From Saccharofermentans sp. (GTDB taxonomy: Bacteria; Bacillota; Clostridia; Saccharofermentanales; Saccharofermentanaceae): a stretch of 64,000 nucleotides of DNA. Under the pieces are notes generated by a model. That model did not search any database. It was not told the DNA's origin and saw only the letters and a program-made list of their open reading frames with translations. The position numbers were made by a program, and so were the translations under genes. Positions 35,190 through 43,943 of this stretch are shown here, one piece after another (the first letter of the stretch is position 1; each line of letters begins with the position of its first letter). The stretch covers positions 1 to 64,000 of the forward strand of contig JAKSRD010000001.1 in NCBI GenBank assembly GCA_024403795.1. Direction: 5' to 3'.

Positions 35190-36643
35190 TATCCCTCAGG
35201 GCAAAGTACGTCGCCCAATGTTCTTATATCCTCAGGTCCCAAAATAAGAATGATGTCACCCGGCTTAACGAGTTCGTCAATTCTATTCTTCAAATCATCT
35301 CTGACTTCATAGAATTCGGCATCACCGCCGCGCTTGTTGATCTCGTCGGCAATATGCTTACTGGATATGCCGAGAGTATCGGTCTCTCTGTCGGAGAAGA
35401 TCTCCGCAAAGAGGATCTTCTTGCAAGGAAGAAGACTTGTTACATAGTCTTCAAAAAGAAGCTTTGTACGATTGAAAGTAAGCGGCTGGAAAACAACGAG
35501 TATATCATTGTGAGGCATGTTGGAAGCTGCTTCGATGGTAGCTCTTGCAGCCGTAGGATGATGTGCGTAATCGACTACGACATCACAACCTCTGTACTGT
35601 CCCTTTACCGTGTATCTTCCGTCAGCCCCGTTAAAGCCGTTAAGTGCATTCTTTATTGCTTCCGGTGCCGCGCCGTTAAGGTAAGCTGCCGCAGCTGCAT
35701 TAAGCGCGTTGGATATGTTGTGACTTCCGGGGATATTAAGGTTGACCTTGATCTTCTCGCCGCCGTTCAGAACGATGTCAAACTCGGGAAGACCGTTCTT
35801 GAACAAGATATTCTCCGCTCTGAAATCAGCAACACGACCGGTTGCTTCACAGATCTCACCGTCCGTGGCACAGGCAACGATCTGAGGGAAGCTTCTCCCC
35901 GCTTCGTCAAAGAAAGCCTTTGCTTCAGCAAGTGACTTAGCGATGTTCTTATCGTGACCTGAGACTACAACGTAGCCTTCGTCATTTACGAGTCTTACGA
36001 AGCGCGCGAAAACATCGATCACATCCTCGATCGTCGGATAGCAGTCAACATGATCGTGATCTATGTTCGTAATGACCGCCGTCGTAGAAGAGAAGTTGAG
36101 GAATGACCTGTTGAACTCACATGCTTCAGATACCAAAAGGTTCTCTGAACCTGCTCTTACGGTGCCCTCAAATATGTCAAGATCGGCACCGAGATGGACA
36201 GTCGGATCAAGGCCCGCTTCGATCATCATCAAAGAGATCATCGATGTGGTCGTTGTCTTTCCGTGTGTGCCGGATACGTTGATCACGTTGTTATAAGTTC
36301 TGGTAAAAGCTCCGAGGAACTCAGCTCTGTCAAATATCTGAAGCGATAGCTCCGTAGCTCTTTTTACTTCTTCGTTATGCGGAAGAATGGCAGCGGTCTT
36401 AACAAGATAGTCAGGCTTGAAGTCATCGATATTGGCTGCAACCTGACTGTTATAGATCTTTATTCCCTGCTCTTCCAGTATGGCGGTTCTCTCTGAAGGG
36501 TGATTGTCAGATCCTCCGACAACAAATCCTGCATGCTTTGCAAGTCTGGCAAGTCCGTTCATCGATATGCCGCCGATGCCGATGAAGTAGATCCTTGCTC
36601 CCCGTTCAATATCTTTCAATGTAAAACTCTTAGGTTCTAACAC
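35189..36643 (-). CDS. murC: UDP-N-acetylmuramate--L-alanine ligase
   Basis: Adds L-alanine to UDP-MurNAc, the first amino acid of the peptidoglycan stem. The 484 residues contain YFIGIGGISMNGLARL (UDP-binding Rossmann), VSGTHGKTTTTSMISL (P loop), ITNIDHDHVDCY, and DYAHHPTA in the C-terminal domain. The start is GTG with AGGA about eleven bases upstream. Other mur genes are not nearby; it is paired with an unknown membrane protein. Confidence 0.95.
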   Translation of the reverse strand: MLEPKSFTLKDIERGARIYFIGIGGISMNGLARLAKHAGFVVGGSDNHPSERTAILEEQGIKIYNSQVAANIDDFKPDYLVKTAAILPHNEEVKRATELSLQIFDRAEFLGAFTRTYNNVINVSGTHGKTTTTSMISLMMIEAGLDPTVHLGADLDIFEGTVRAGSENLLVSEACEFNRSFLNFSSTTAVITNIDHDHVDCYPTIEDVIDVFARFVRLVNDEGYVVVSGHDKNIAKSLAEAKAFFDEAGRSFPQIVACATDGEICEATGRVADFRAENILFKNGLPEFDIVLNGGEKIKVNLNIPGSHNISNALNAAAAAYLNGAAPEAIKNALNGFNGADGRYTVKGQYRGCDVVVDYAHHPTAARATIEAASNMPHNDILVVFQPLTFNRTKLLFEDYVTSLLPCKKILFAEIFSDRETDTLGISSKHIADEINKRGGDAEFYEVRDDLKNRIDELVKPGDIILILGPEDIRTLGDVLCPEG

Positions 36644-36691
36644 GTTACATCACTTCCTGTATAAGCAAAATCACCTAGCAATTTTAACATT

Positions 36692-37177
36692 TTAAGAGCG
36701 CATAGCAAAATCACCGACTACAGCATTCGTGAAAGAGATAAGGTCTGACGACTTCAAACGGAGCTGTACTCCCCTCTGTCCCGCACTTACGCAGATATCA
36801 TCAACGAGCTCTGCCATCTCATCGATAAATGTTCTGTATTGCTTTTTCATGCCTATGGGAGAGCATCCGCCTCTGATATATCCGGTCACGTTCAGGAGGT
36901 CTTTAACATGGATCATGTCGACTCTCTTTACGCCTGCCAGAACTGCTGCTTTCTTAAGATCGATCTCGTCATCAACAGAGATACAGAAGACAAGATATTC
37001 ACCTTTATCGGAAACTGCCGTCAGCGTCTTGAACACTTCCTCGTAGGGAACTCCGAGATACTCCGCAACATGATGCCCGTCCAGGTCGTTCTCGTCGTAT
37101 TCATATTCCTGATATGTATAATCAACCCCTGCTTTATCCAGGATCCTCATTGCGTTGGTCTTTTTAAAAGCTGCCAT
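36692..37177 (-). CDS. ybaK: Cys-tRNA(Pro) deacylase, YbaK family
   Basis: Trans-editing enzyme that hydrolyses cysteine mischarged on tRNA-Pro. The 161-residue protein shows NAMRILDKAGVDYTYQEY at the front, VFKTLTAVSDKGEYLVFCI, LKKAAVLAGVKRV with the conserved lysine, and GYIRGGCSPIGMKK, the YbaK loop. The start at 37177 has GGAG six bases upstream. It stands between murC and a small unknown gene. Confidence 0.92.
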   Translation of the reverse strand: MAAFKKTNAMRILDKAGVDYTYQEYEYDENDLDGHHVAEYLGVPYEEVFKTLTAVSDKGEYLVFCISVDDEIDLKKAAVLAGVKRVDMIHVKDLLNVTGYIRGGCSPIGMKKQYRTFIDEMAELVDDICVSAGQRGVQLRLKSSDLISFTNAVVGDFAMRS

Positions 37178-37284
37178 ACTATTCTCCAATCCGTCTTATG
37201 ACAGTTCAGTATTGTAGAACATCGGCGGTCATTTATCCAACATATTCTTATATTACCCGCACCTTGAACAAAAACTTGCCTTCT

Positions 37285-37650
37285 TCAGCAACTTCTTCGT
37301 CTGTCCTCTCCGCATTTTCTGCCAAGAACAAATGCGATCACAGAAACGATCGCATATCCCGCTATCGCAATTATCGAACTCTCAACGCCGAAATCCCCTC
37401 CGCTGATCAACGAATTCTTCGTGTTGATCACCAGCGTGAACACAGAATCAGGATCAGGCCCGGGACCCACATGACACAATCCGAAGAATGCCAGAACCGG
37501 ATAGAGAACGGCATCGATAACAGGTTCAAATATTCCCGGCAAACCTGCCTTAACAGACGCCTCCCCTGCAAGGAGGGCAAGCGTCTGTGCCAAGGCTAAT
37601 ATAAGGATCGCGAGAATACATATAAGGAGCGTCTTACATGCTTTCTTCAT
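37285..37650 (-). CDS. Small membrane protein of unknown function
   Basis: A 121-residue protein with an N-terminal hydrophobic segment (TLLICILAILILALAQTLALLA), a second near 85-105 (SIIAIAGYAIVSVIAFVLG), and a short Gly/Pro/Asp loop between them; the tail is basic and cysteine-containing. No family recognised. The ribosome site is weak. It follows the DUF4097 lipoprotein gene by 21 bases and may be the last gene of the ECF sigma operon. Confidence 0.5.
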   Translation of the reverse strand: MKKACKTLLICILAILILALAQTLALLAGEASVKAGLPGIFEPVIDAVLYPVLAFFGLCHVGPGPDPDSVFTLVINTKNSLISGGDFGVESSIIAIAGYAIVSVIAFVLGRKCGEDRRRSC

Positions 37651-37671
37651 ATGCTATCTTCATTTGCATTC

Positions 37672-38763
37672 TCAGATCATGCTGAGATTGACATCACCTG
37701 ATGTTGCAGATATTTCCACATGCGCCGTTCCGTCACCGGAAACATATGTATCGCCCTGCTTGGAGAAACTGTAATCGTAATTAAAATCACCGCTTGTGGT
37801 ATCAACATTCAAAGTAATACCGGCATCCTTCGGTATCTTCACCGTGATGTTACCGGAGGTGGCATTTATCTTCGTATTGTCCGGAACCTGCTCGAAAACA
37901 AGGAGACAGTTTCCGCTTGTGCAATCAGTAGCTATATCCTTGATGTATTTTCCGTTTACACCTATTCCGCCTGAAGTTGTAGTGATATCCATTTTCGCGA
38001 CATTTCCGACATTAGTACTGATGTTACCTGAGGTAGATTGAAAACTTGCGGAATCAGCGTCACCGGTCTGTTCAAGACTGACATTTCCCGAAGTTGTCGC
38101 AACGCTGATCGTGCTGCAGTTACCTTTCAGATCGATCACGAGATCGCCCGATGTAGCATTAACACTGACCGAATTGCAATCGTCATTAACTTTAAGTCCG
38201 AGATCACCTGACGTGACGTCGACCTCAACAGTGTCGGCCTCACAGTCAAAGCTCTGATCACCCGATGTCGAAGCAGAATCGATATTTTTGAATGTCATGT
38301 TGTCACATTTTACATCGCCCGAAGTCATCTCGATCTTCAGATCTTCGATCGTCTTATCCCCGGGGAGCGTGATCTCAAGGTTCTTCTGGATGTTATTGAA
38401 ATTCAACCCGTTCTCAGATGCACAGAATCTGACATAAAGAACACCGCCGTCCACCCAGGTGTGCACCTTATAATCGTCTTCGAGAGCTACGTTTGCAGTC
38501 TCCTTAACGGTTACCGTATCGGTATCACTTCCGGTAATATTCAGATTACCGATCAGATAGTCAATATTGAGACTTTCGATCTCTTCTTTTGTCTCCATGT
38601 CCCCTGCGGTATACTTCTCGCTGTTTGCATACTCGTAGTGGAAAGTTGAACCGAAATTGAATGACTCATCGCCGATGTTAAACGACATGTTGCATCCCGA
38701 CAATGTAAGTGCCGACATGACGGCAAGTGATAATGCTGTTGTAATTGCTTTAAGCTTTTTCAT
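37672..38763 (-). CDS. DUF4097 beta-repeat lipoprotein
   Basis: A 363-residue exported protein with a lipoprotein signal (MKKLKAITTALSLAVMSA, lipobox TLSGC). The mature part is a chain of roughly 20-residue repeats of the form SGDVxxDxxxxx (SGDLGLKVNDDC, SGDLVIDLKGNC, SGNVSLEQTGD), the DUF4097 pattern, predicted to form a beta helix or adhesin-like stack. The start at 38763 is fixed by GGGAGG eight bases upstream and overlaps the anti-sigma gene by 14 bases. It is part of an ECF sigma operon, so it is probably made under envelope stress. Exact function unknown. Confidence 0.85.
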   Translation of the reverse strand: MKKLKAITTALSLAVMSALTLSGCNMSFNIGDESFNFGSTFHYEYANSEKYTAGDMETKEEIESLNIDYLIGNLNITGSDTDTVTVKETANVALEDDYKVHTWVDGGVLYVRFCASENGLNFNNIQKNLEITLPGDKTIEDLKIEMTSGDVKCDNMTFKNIDSASTSGDQSFDCEADTVEVDVTSGDLGLKVNDDCNSVSVNATSGDLVIDLKGNCSTISVATTSGNVSLEQTGDADSASFQSTSGNISTNVGNVAKMDITTTSGGIGVNGKYIKDIATDCTSGNCLLVFEQVPDNTKINATSGNITVKIPKDAGITLNVDTTSGDFNYDYSFSKQGDTYVSGDGTAHVEISATSGDVNLSMI

Positions 38764-39715
38764 TTTTCTTTCCTCCCTTAACCAAAGCAAATATGATCCC
38801 GCCGGCGATAAGCATCGCGCCGATTGCAAGAATTACGATAAGAAGTGACACTGACGGCAGATAGTAACTGATAACGCCGTTACTGTTGGCAGCACTTGTC
38901 ATTCTGGCCGTCACAAGCGTTCCAAACCAGGTATACAGCCCCAATACGGACATGGTGCTTCCGATCTTTACAAGTGTATTAGCCGGCAGATATCTGAAGA
39001 TCGCAAATATCAGCCAGACAATTGCTAGATTCGGCAACAGGATAGTAAGCATCGTCTTGAGTGATTCCGGATCGTTGTTGGTCAATTCAACGCAGGTGAT
39101 AAGAAGCAAAAACGTAAGTGAATCCGCTCCGATGATCGCCAGTCCTTTTTTGTTCCCGAGGATGTCTTTTACCGGTCTTCCGAAGCATATGAACGGTGAG
39201 AATACAACGGTAAGTCCGAAGAGCACCGATGTAGTCGCGACAAAGAACCAGTTTCCGTGTGAATAGAGGCAGCAAACCGCAAGAAGCACGATAAGGCTTG
39301 CCGTAAAGCTCATAAAGGTCTTGAAAAATCTGTTCTCTTTCGTCATGAGAGGAACGACTATCAGTGAAGCCGGGATAAGCATTGCAGCAAGCACGATGAA
39401 GAACCAGCTGAGGCCTCCTCCGTTAGCAATGTCGACAATAAAACAGATTAGGATCGGCACCGCGAGGATCAATGAGATAATGCTTCCGGCTTTTACACTC
39501 TTACGTTTGAAGAATTTAGCCTGGGAATGGATTACATCCTCCTTCTCTTTCTTGAATGTCTCATCTATCGTATTGTCATTTAAAGCGCCCAAAAGTTTTT
39601 TGCAGTCATCGCATTCAGCGAGATGCTCTTCTACTATCATTTTACTGGACGCACTGCAGACATCGTCCTTGTATAAAGGAAGAAGATCTGTGATCAAATC
39701 GCAATCATATTTCAT
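38750..39715 (-). CDS. Anti-sigma factor with zinc finger and multipass membrane domain
   Basis: Residues 1-45 form a zf-HC2 anti-sigma zinc finger: MKYDCDLITDLLPLYKDDVC, then HLAECDDCKKLL with the HxxxCxxC ligands. Residues 70-321 contain about eight hydrophobic segments, more than the single span of common anti-sigma factors. The start overlaps the 3' end of the ECF sigma gene by 11 bases with AAGGA upstream. It should hold the sigma factor at the membrane until a signal arrives. Confidence 0.85.
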   Translation of the reverse strand: MKYDCDLITDLLPLYKDDVCSASSKMIVEEHLAECDDCKKLLGALNDNTIDETFKKEKEDVIHSQAKFFKRKSVKAGSIISLILAVPILICFIVDIANGGGLSWFFIVLAAMLIPASLIVVPLMTKENRFFKTFMSFTASLIVLLAVCCLYSHGNWFFVATTSVLFGLTVVFSPFICFGRPVKDILGNKKGLAIIGADSLTFLLLITCVELTNNDPESLKTMLTILLPNLAIVWLIFAIFRYLPANTLVKIGSTMSVLGLYTWFGTLVTARMTSAANSNGVISYYLPSVSLLIVILAIGAMLIAGGIIFALVKGGKKNEKA

Positions 39716-40199
39716 TTTCGTCCATCCTTTCTTTGATCTTCAATCTGGCACGGTGATAAGTTACTCTCGCCCAATTCTCCGTCTTTCCGAAAATGGATCC
39801 GATCTCCGCAAAAGACAATTCACCAAACGTCCTCAACTGGAAAACCTCTTTATACGGTTCTTCCAGTGAATGGAGGATCGTATGGATACGAAGCGAGGTA
39901 TCCCTGTCTGTGAGTCTCTCCTCGATTCCCTTGTCGGAATCGGGGATCTCCTCGTTCAGCTCTTCCTCCTGAACCGATCTGCGCCGCTGTCCATCTATGA
40001 AGATGTTCTTTGCGATCGCGCACAGCCACGTGTAACTGTCGCTCTCTCCCCTGAAGCTTTTCTCAGTTGATATCGCCCTGTAGAAAGTCTCCTGGGTAAT
40101 GTCTTCGGCATCACATCGATCTTTGGAAAGCGTCATAACATAGGAAAATACCTTCATATAAAATGCTTCGTAAAGCTTTTGTGCGGTACTGTTATCCAA
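39705..40199 (-). CDS. ECF RNA polymerase sigma factor
   Basis: A 164-residue sigma-70 family protein with only regions 2 and 4: CDAEDITQETFYRAI and YTWLCAIAKNIFIDGQRR (region 2), then LEEPYKEVFQLRTFGELSFA and EIGSIFGKTENWARVTYHRARL (region 4 helix-turn-helix). The start is TTG (40199) with AAAGG nine bases upstream; no ATG fits. It is followed by its overlapping anti-sigma gene and a DUF4097 lipoprotein. An ECF-type promoter upstream suggests it transcribes its own operon. Confidence 0.92.
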   Translation of the reverse strand: MDNSTAQKLYEAFYMKVFSYVMTLSKDRCDAEDITQETFYRAISTEKSFRGESDSYTWLCAIAKNIFIDGQRRRSVQEEELNEEIPDSDKGIEERLTDRDTSLRIHTILHSLEEPYKEVFQLRTFGELSFAEIGSIFGKTENWARVTYHRARLKIKERMDENEI

Positions 40200-40234
40200 G
40201 TATCTGTGCCTTTCTTTGTGATCTCATCCTGTTA

Positions 40235-40260
40235 GACGGAGAAATTTAGAATTCGTTACA
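40235..40260 (-). promoter_or_regulatory. ECF-type promoter, probably autoregulatory
   Basis: On the minus strand TGTAAC (40260-40255), 16 bases, then CGTC (40238-40235). This is the form of ECF promoters of the sigma X/M/V class (TGTAAC, CGTC). It lies 36 bases before the sigma start codon. Confidence 0.7.
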
Positions 40261-40420
40261 AGAAAATATAACATTTTTTGCAGTTCGATCTATGTTCTCC
40301 TGTTTTCGCGTTTTTTGATCATTTTGCAGGCGCTTTGCTCACGCAAGCGTCTTCTGTCATTTTTAGGTCATCTTTGTTATATTAAGACCAATTGAATTTC
40401 CCGGGAGATGGCAGAACATT

Positions 40421-41269
40421 ATGCTTACAAAAGAATACCCCTTGCACGACATGAATCTTGTTTTCGATATGATCGAAGCATCAATTGCTAAAGGCGGAGT
40501 TGATGACAAGACAGCCGAGGAGATGAACCTCCTGATGCATCTTTATGCGGGACTTCCGGCAGAGGCTGTCGAGCACGGCATGATGTACATTCACGGAAGA
40601 GGCGCTGAGATACCTGCGACATCAGACATCATCCCTCTTCACATAAGACTTCTTAATCTGCTTGAATACCTTGAGAAGGTCGAGTATCTGGCTGTCATTC
40701 CCAAGACTCTCACGAACGAAGAGATCTCGAAAAGGAGCGACACCCTTAATTCTCTCGGTGACCACGAGAAACTGTTCGGAACTCCTCTCATGGGTTATCA
40801 GTTCAACAGCACCGAGAATGCTCCCGCTGAAGCTTCTGAAGACGACACGGAAGGTTCCGGCCGTCTCCTTCTCATGAACAGTCAGGCAGCGATTTTCGCA
40901 TGCGAGGATATCTACCGCACGTCATTATTCTACGAAGATAAGCTCGGCTTCAAAGCAGTACACCTCGACGATGAAGCAATGCCTCACATCAAGCTGACGA
41001 GAGACAATATCGCCATCGTACTGGTCAAAGGTGAAGGTGCGATTACAAAGAATGCCAGAGAATTCGGCATCAAATACGACATGTACATCTATTGCTCGGA
41101 GCCTTATCTTCTTCACAACGAGGTCTCCGGCAACGGCATAAAGATCGTGGAAGACCTGCCCGAAGCAGGTGAAGCGCAGAAGATGGGAACCAACCGTCAG
41201 TTCGTTTTCGAAGACATTGACGGCCGCCACATCTGCGTATCTCAGTATCTGGAAGGAAATATCACTTAA
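40421..41269 (+). CDS. Protein with C-terminal VOC/glyoxalase-like domain
   Basis: The 282 residues split into an unrecognised helical N-terminal half (1-150; acidic, LLMHLYAGLPAEAVEHGMMY) and a VOC-fold domain (155-280). The latter has the usual opening AAIFACEDIYRTSLFYEDKLGF and the ending RQFVFEDIDGRHICVSQYL. Such domains bind metals or small ligands in glyoxalases, dioxygenases and resistance proteins; the substrate is unknown. The ribosome site (GGGAG) is rather far. The last eight bases overlap the convergent prmC. Confidence 0.65.
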   Translation: MLTKEYPLHDMNLVFDMIEASIAKGGVDDKTAEEMNLLMHLYAGLPAEAVEHGMMYIHGRGAEIPATSDIIPLHIRLLNLLEYLEKVEYLAVIPKTLTNEEISKRSDTLNSLGDHEKLFGTPLMGYQFNSTENAPAEASEDDTEGSGRLLLMNSQAAIFACEDIYRTSLFYEDKLGFKAVHLDDEAMPHIKLTRDNIAIVLVKGEGAITKNAREFGIKYDMYIYCSEPYLLHNEVSGNGIKIVEDLPEAGEAQKMGTNRQFVFEDIDGRHICVSQYLEGNIT

Positions 41270-42110
41270 TCCCGACAGTAACGCGGGGATTGCCTCCATA
41301 GTCTTTTAGCGTCAGACAATCGTGAAGCCCGCCTTTCTCAAAAAGTTCTCTTACGGCATCTCCCTGTCCGTAGCCGTGCTCTACTATCAGTGCACCGCCT
41401 TGCTTAAGCAGCGACTTTGCAATTGTAAGTATCGGACCGTAAAATTCCAATCCGTCATCACCTGCTCTGAGTGCAAGATCAGGTTCGTGATCCTTAACAC
41501 AACTATCCAAAGAATCCATCTCTTCATCAGTAATATACGGCGGATTTGAAACGATCAGATCGAGCATCCCCAATTCGGGAATTCCGTTCAGGACATCATG
41601 CTCTATCACCTTCAGACACGAAGGCTCGATGCACTGCGAACTCACATTATCAGTCGCGACCTCGATCGCAGTATCACTTATGTCGACAAGATATCCGGAG
41701 ACGCTTGCTCCGTTCCTTAATATCTCATTAGCAACAGAGATACCGATGCATCCGGAGCCCGTGCAAAGATCGGCAAACCTGACGTCTTCCGGAGGCAAAG
41801 CACATGGCTTTATGCCAAGAAGATCACCCATGGCCATCTTATCCATACCAAGATACCGAAGAGCCGCTTCCACTGCGATCTCAGTATCACTTCTGGGAAT
41901 GAGGACTCCGGGACGGACCTTATAACATTCTTTGTAGAAATGCCTGAAACCCAATATATAAGCAAGAGGCTCGCCTGAAGCGCGCCTCATAACAGCTTTC
42001 TCCAAAGCTTCTCCCTCAAGTTCTTCTCGGAGTATCTTGAGATCGAGCTCTGCTTCATCGTCTCCCGAACCGATCAGGAGCTCCAATAATTCGTCATTAC
42101 CAGACGTCAT
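41262..42110 (-). CDS. prmC: Release factor glutamine methyltransferase PrmC
   Basis: Methylates the GGQ glutamine of peptide-chain release factors. The 282 residues have the helical N-terminal domain (ASGEPLAYILGFRHFY), the SAM-binding FADLCTGSGCIGISVAN and the catalytic SNPPYI. The start lies inside the 3' end of the DUF1385 gene (14-base overlap), with AAGGA very close to the ATG. prfA, its usual partner, is not in the window. Confidence 0.94.
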   Translation of the reverse strand: MTSGNDELLELLIGSGDDEAELDLKILREELEGEALEKAVMRRASGEPLAYILGFRHFYKECYKVRPGVLIPRSDTEIAVEAALRYLGMDKMAMGDLLGIKPCALPPEDVRFADLCTGSGCIGISVANEILRNGASVSGYLVDISDTAIEVATDNVSSQCIEPSCLKVIEHDVLNGIPELGMLDLIVSNPPYITDEEMDSLDSCVKDHEPDLALRAGDDGLEFYGPILTIAKSLLKQGGALIVEHGYGQGDAVRELFEKGGLHDCLTLKDYGGNPRVTVGIK

Positions 42111-43221
42111 CTTCCTTGTTCTCCGGAATTACTGCCTGCATTGATGCAATGGCAACTTCAACGATCGGTCCGTCAGGCTCGGCGGTAGTGAACTTCTGGA
42201 GCCAGAGACCGGGCTTTGCAAGGAATCTGCAGAACCAGTTCTTATCGTGACGGCCGACAAATCTTAATACCTCAAATGAGATAGAACAGATAAAAGGAAT
42301 GGCAACAAGTCTTATCGCAATGTTTACCCAAAGCGGCTGCGCGCCGGTAAAGACACCGATCACAGTATAGATGATTATCGATATAGCAATAACCGTAAAC
42401 AGGAATGAGGTTCCGCAACGGGGATGGAAACGTGACTGCTTGAGTACGTTCTCGACGGTAAGCGGAAGACCTGCTTCATAGCATGCGATCGTCTTATGCT
42501 CCGCACCGTGATAACGCCAGACTCGCTTCATATCCTTGATCTTGGAAGAGAATCCCAGATACATGAGGAAGATCAGGATCCTTAAGATACCTTCACCCAA
42601 ATGGAGAAGGACGATCATCCAGGTAGTATCCTGAAGATTCTCCGGGATGAACTTAATGCCGATCTCGACAAGAAGTCTCGGCAGAAGGATAAAGAGGCCG
42701 ATCGAGAGAAGCATTCCGCAGATGGCGCCGAAAGTGAGGACCAGATTGGTATTCTTCTCGGCAAATTCATCAAGACGTGACTTCTTCTTTCCTTCTTCCT
42801 GATTCTCAGGCTCCTTACCTTCTTCGGAAATATCTGCTGATTTCATGAGTGCACCGGTACCGGTAACGAGCATCTTGAAGAATCTGATACAACCACGGAT
42901 GAACGGCACCTTCTCAAAGTAAGATACCTTCTCGCCCTGCTTTATCTCTTCGACATGGATCGTACCGTCGCCCTTTCTGACTGCCATGGCAGTTCTGGAA
43001 GGACCGACCATCATGACACCTTCAATAAGAGCCTGACCGCCGATAGTAGTCTTCTTCAACGGTGCATCGGCACCCTTCTTTTTCTTTACGGATTTAGCAG
43101 GAGTATTGGGTTCCTGAACCGGAATGACTTCCTGCGTTGACTCGGAAGCAACCTGTTCAAGTGCTACTTCTTCAATATTATTCTCAGCTATCAAGCTTGT
43201 ATTCACTTTGTTCTCGGACAT
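42097..43221 (-). CDS. DUF1385 (YqhQ-like) membrane protein
   Basis: A 374-residue protein of the DUF1385 family. After a charged, low-complexity N-terminus (1-70) it has the family opening TTIGGQALIEGVMMVGP, then about five membrane segments and the conserved YHGAEHKTIACYEAG and RFHPRCGTSFLF blocks. The start at 43221 has GGGGA upstream. Biochemical role unknown. The pairing DUF1385-prmC is common in Clostridia. Confidence 0.88.
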   Translation of the reverse strand: MSENKVNTSLIAENNIEEVALEQVASESTQEVIPVQEPNTPAKSVKKKKGADAPLKKTTIGGQALIEGVMMVGPSRTAMAVRKGDGTIHVEEIKQGEKVSYFEKVPFIRGCIRFFKMLVTGTGALMKSADISEEGKEPENQEEGKKKSRLDEFAEKNTNLVLTFGAICGMLLSIGLFILLPRLLVEIGIKFIPENLQDTTWMIVLLHLGEGILRILIFLMYLGFSSKIKDMKRVWRYHGAEHKTIACYEAGLPLTVENVLKQSRFHPRCGTSFLFTVIAISIIIYTVIGVFTGAQPLWVNIAIRLVAIPFICSISFEVLRFVGRHDKNWFCRFLAKPGLWLQKFTTAEPDGPIVEVAIASMQAVIPENKEDDVW

Positions 43222-43355
43222 ATAGTTCCCCTTATACAAATGTACATTCTTTATGAAGTATATCATTATATCCGCGCCTTGTTGTTACAGACACAAGGCA
43301 AATTAAGGGTTCTTTGACGAAAAGCTATGATTTATCAGCTAATTTCACTACTCCA

Positions 43356-43898
43356 TTAATGGTTAATAGGTCCCAAGGCAACAACTATAACGTATATGAT
43401 TGGAATTAGTACCAAAACCATATCAAGAATAAAAAACTTTTCTTTCTTAGAAAGCAAAAAGCACAATAATCCTCCAACAACAAACCATGCAAAAGCTTGA
43501 ATACCGCCCATCACAGCACCACGCTTTATCGCAGTTTGTTGCGTGCTTTTTACGTTTTGTTCTGCTGTTGCCTTTAATTCATGCAGTAATTCTTCCTCTT
43601 TGATATCGCTCCATGATATGCAAAATTCCGTGACAGCACCTTCGTACTCAGAATAAAATCTTACTGTACCTGCAGGATCTATATAATACGGGACAATTTC
43701 TGTGCCGTTTGGGAAAACAACTTCTCCTTCATCAGAAGATAGCATAACATCATTTTCAATCGTTAAGTGCATACTTTTAGGAATATCTATTGAAATTCCC
43801 ATTACCCATTTAGCATTGTATCCGGCATTCAATACAGCAGATACAAATATCACAATAACGCCTATTGCCAATAACACTATCGCTACAGCTTTTTTCAT
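43356..43898 (-). CDS. Membrane protein of unknown function
   Basis: A 180-residue protein: an N-terminal membrane segment (AIVLLAIGVIVIFVSAVL), an extracytoplasmic stretch (about 25-115) and two more membrane segments (GGIQAFAWFVVGGLLCFLL and FILDMVLVLIPIIYVIVVAL). No family recognised. AAAGG precedes the ATG. It follows the large CBM2-like exported protein gene by 45 bases, shares its low GC content, and is probably cotranscribed. Confidence 0.6.
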   Translation of the reverse strand: MKKAVAIVLLAIGVIVIFVSAVLNAGYNAKWVMGISIDIPKSMHLTIENDVMLSSDEGEVVFPNGTEIVPYYIDPAGTVRFYSEYEGAVTEFCISWSDIKEEELLHELKATAEQNVKSTQQTAIKRGAVMGGIQAFAWFVVGGLLCFLLSKKEKFFILDMVLVLIPIIYVIVVALGPINH

Positions 43899-43943
43899 CT
43901 TAACAAGCCTTTCAATATATTAATCATTTCATAACAAAAAGCA

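Noticed and set aside
40330..40360. Hairpin GCGCTTTGC/GCAAGCG as a terminator
   Set aside because: Imperfect stem without a T run on the relevant side; it lies in the intergenic region between the divergent sigma gene and the VOC gene.
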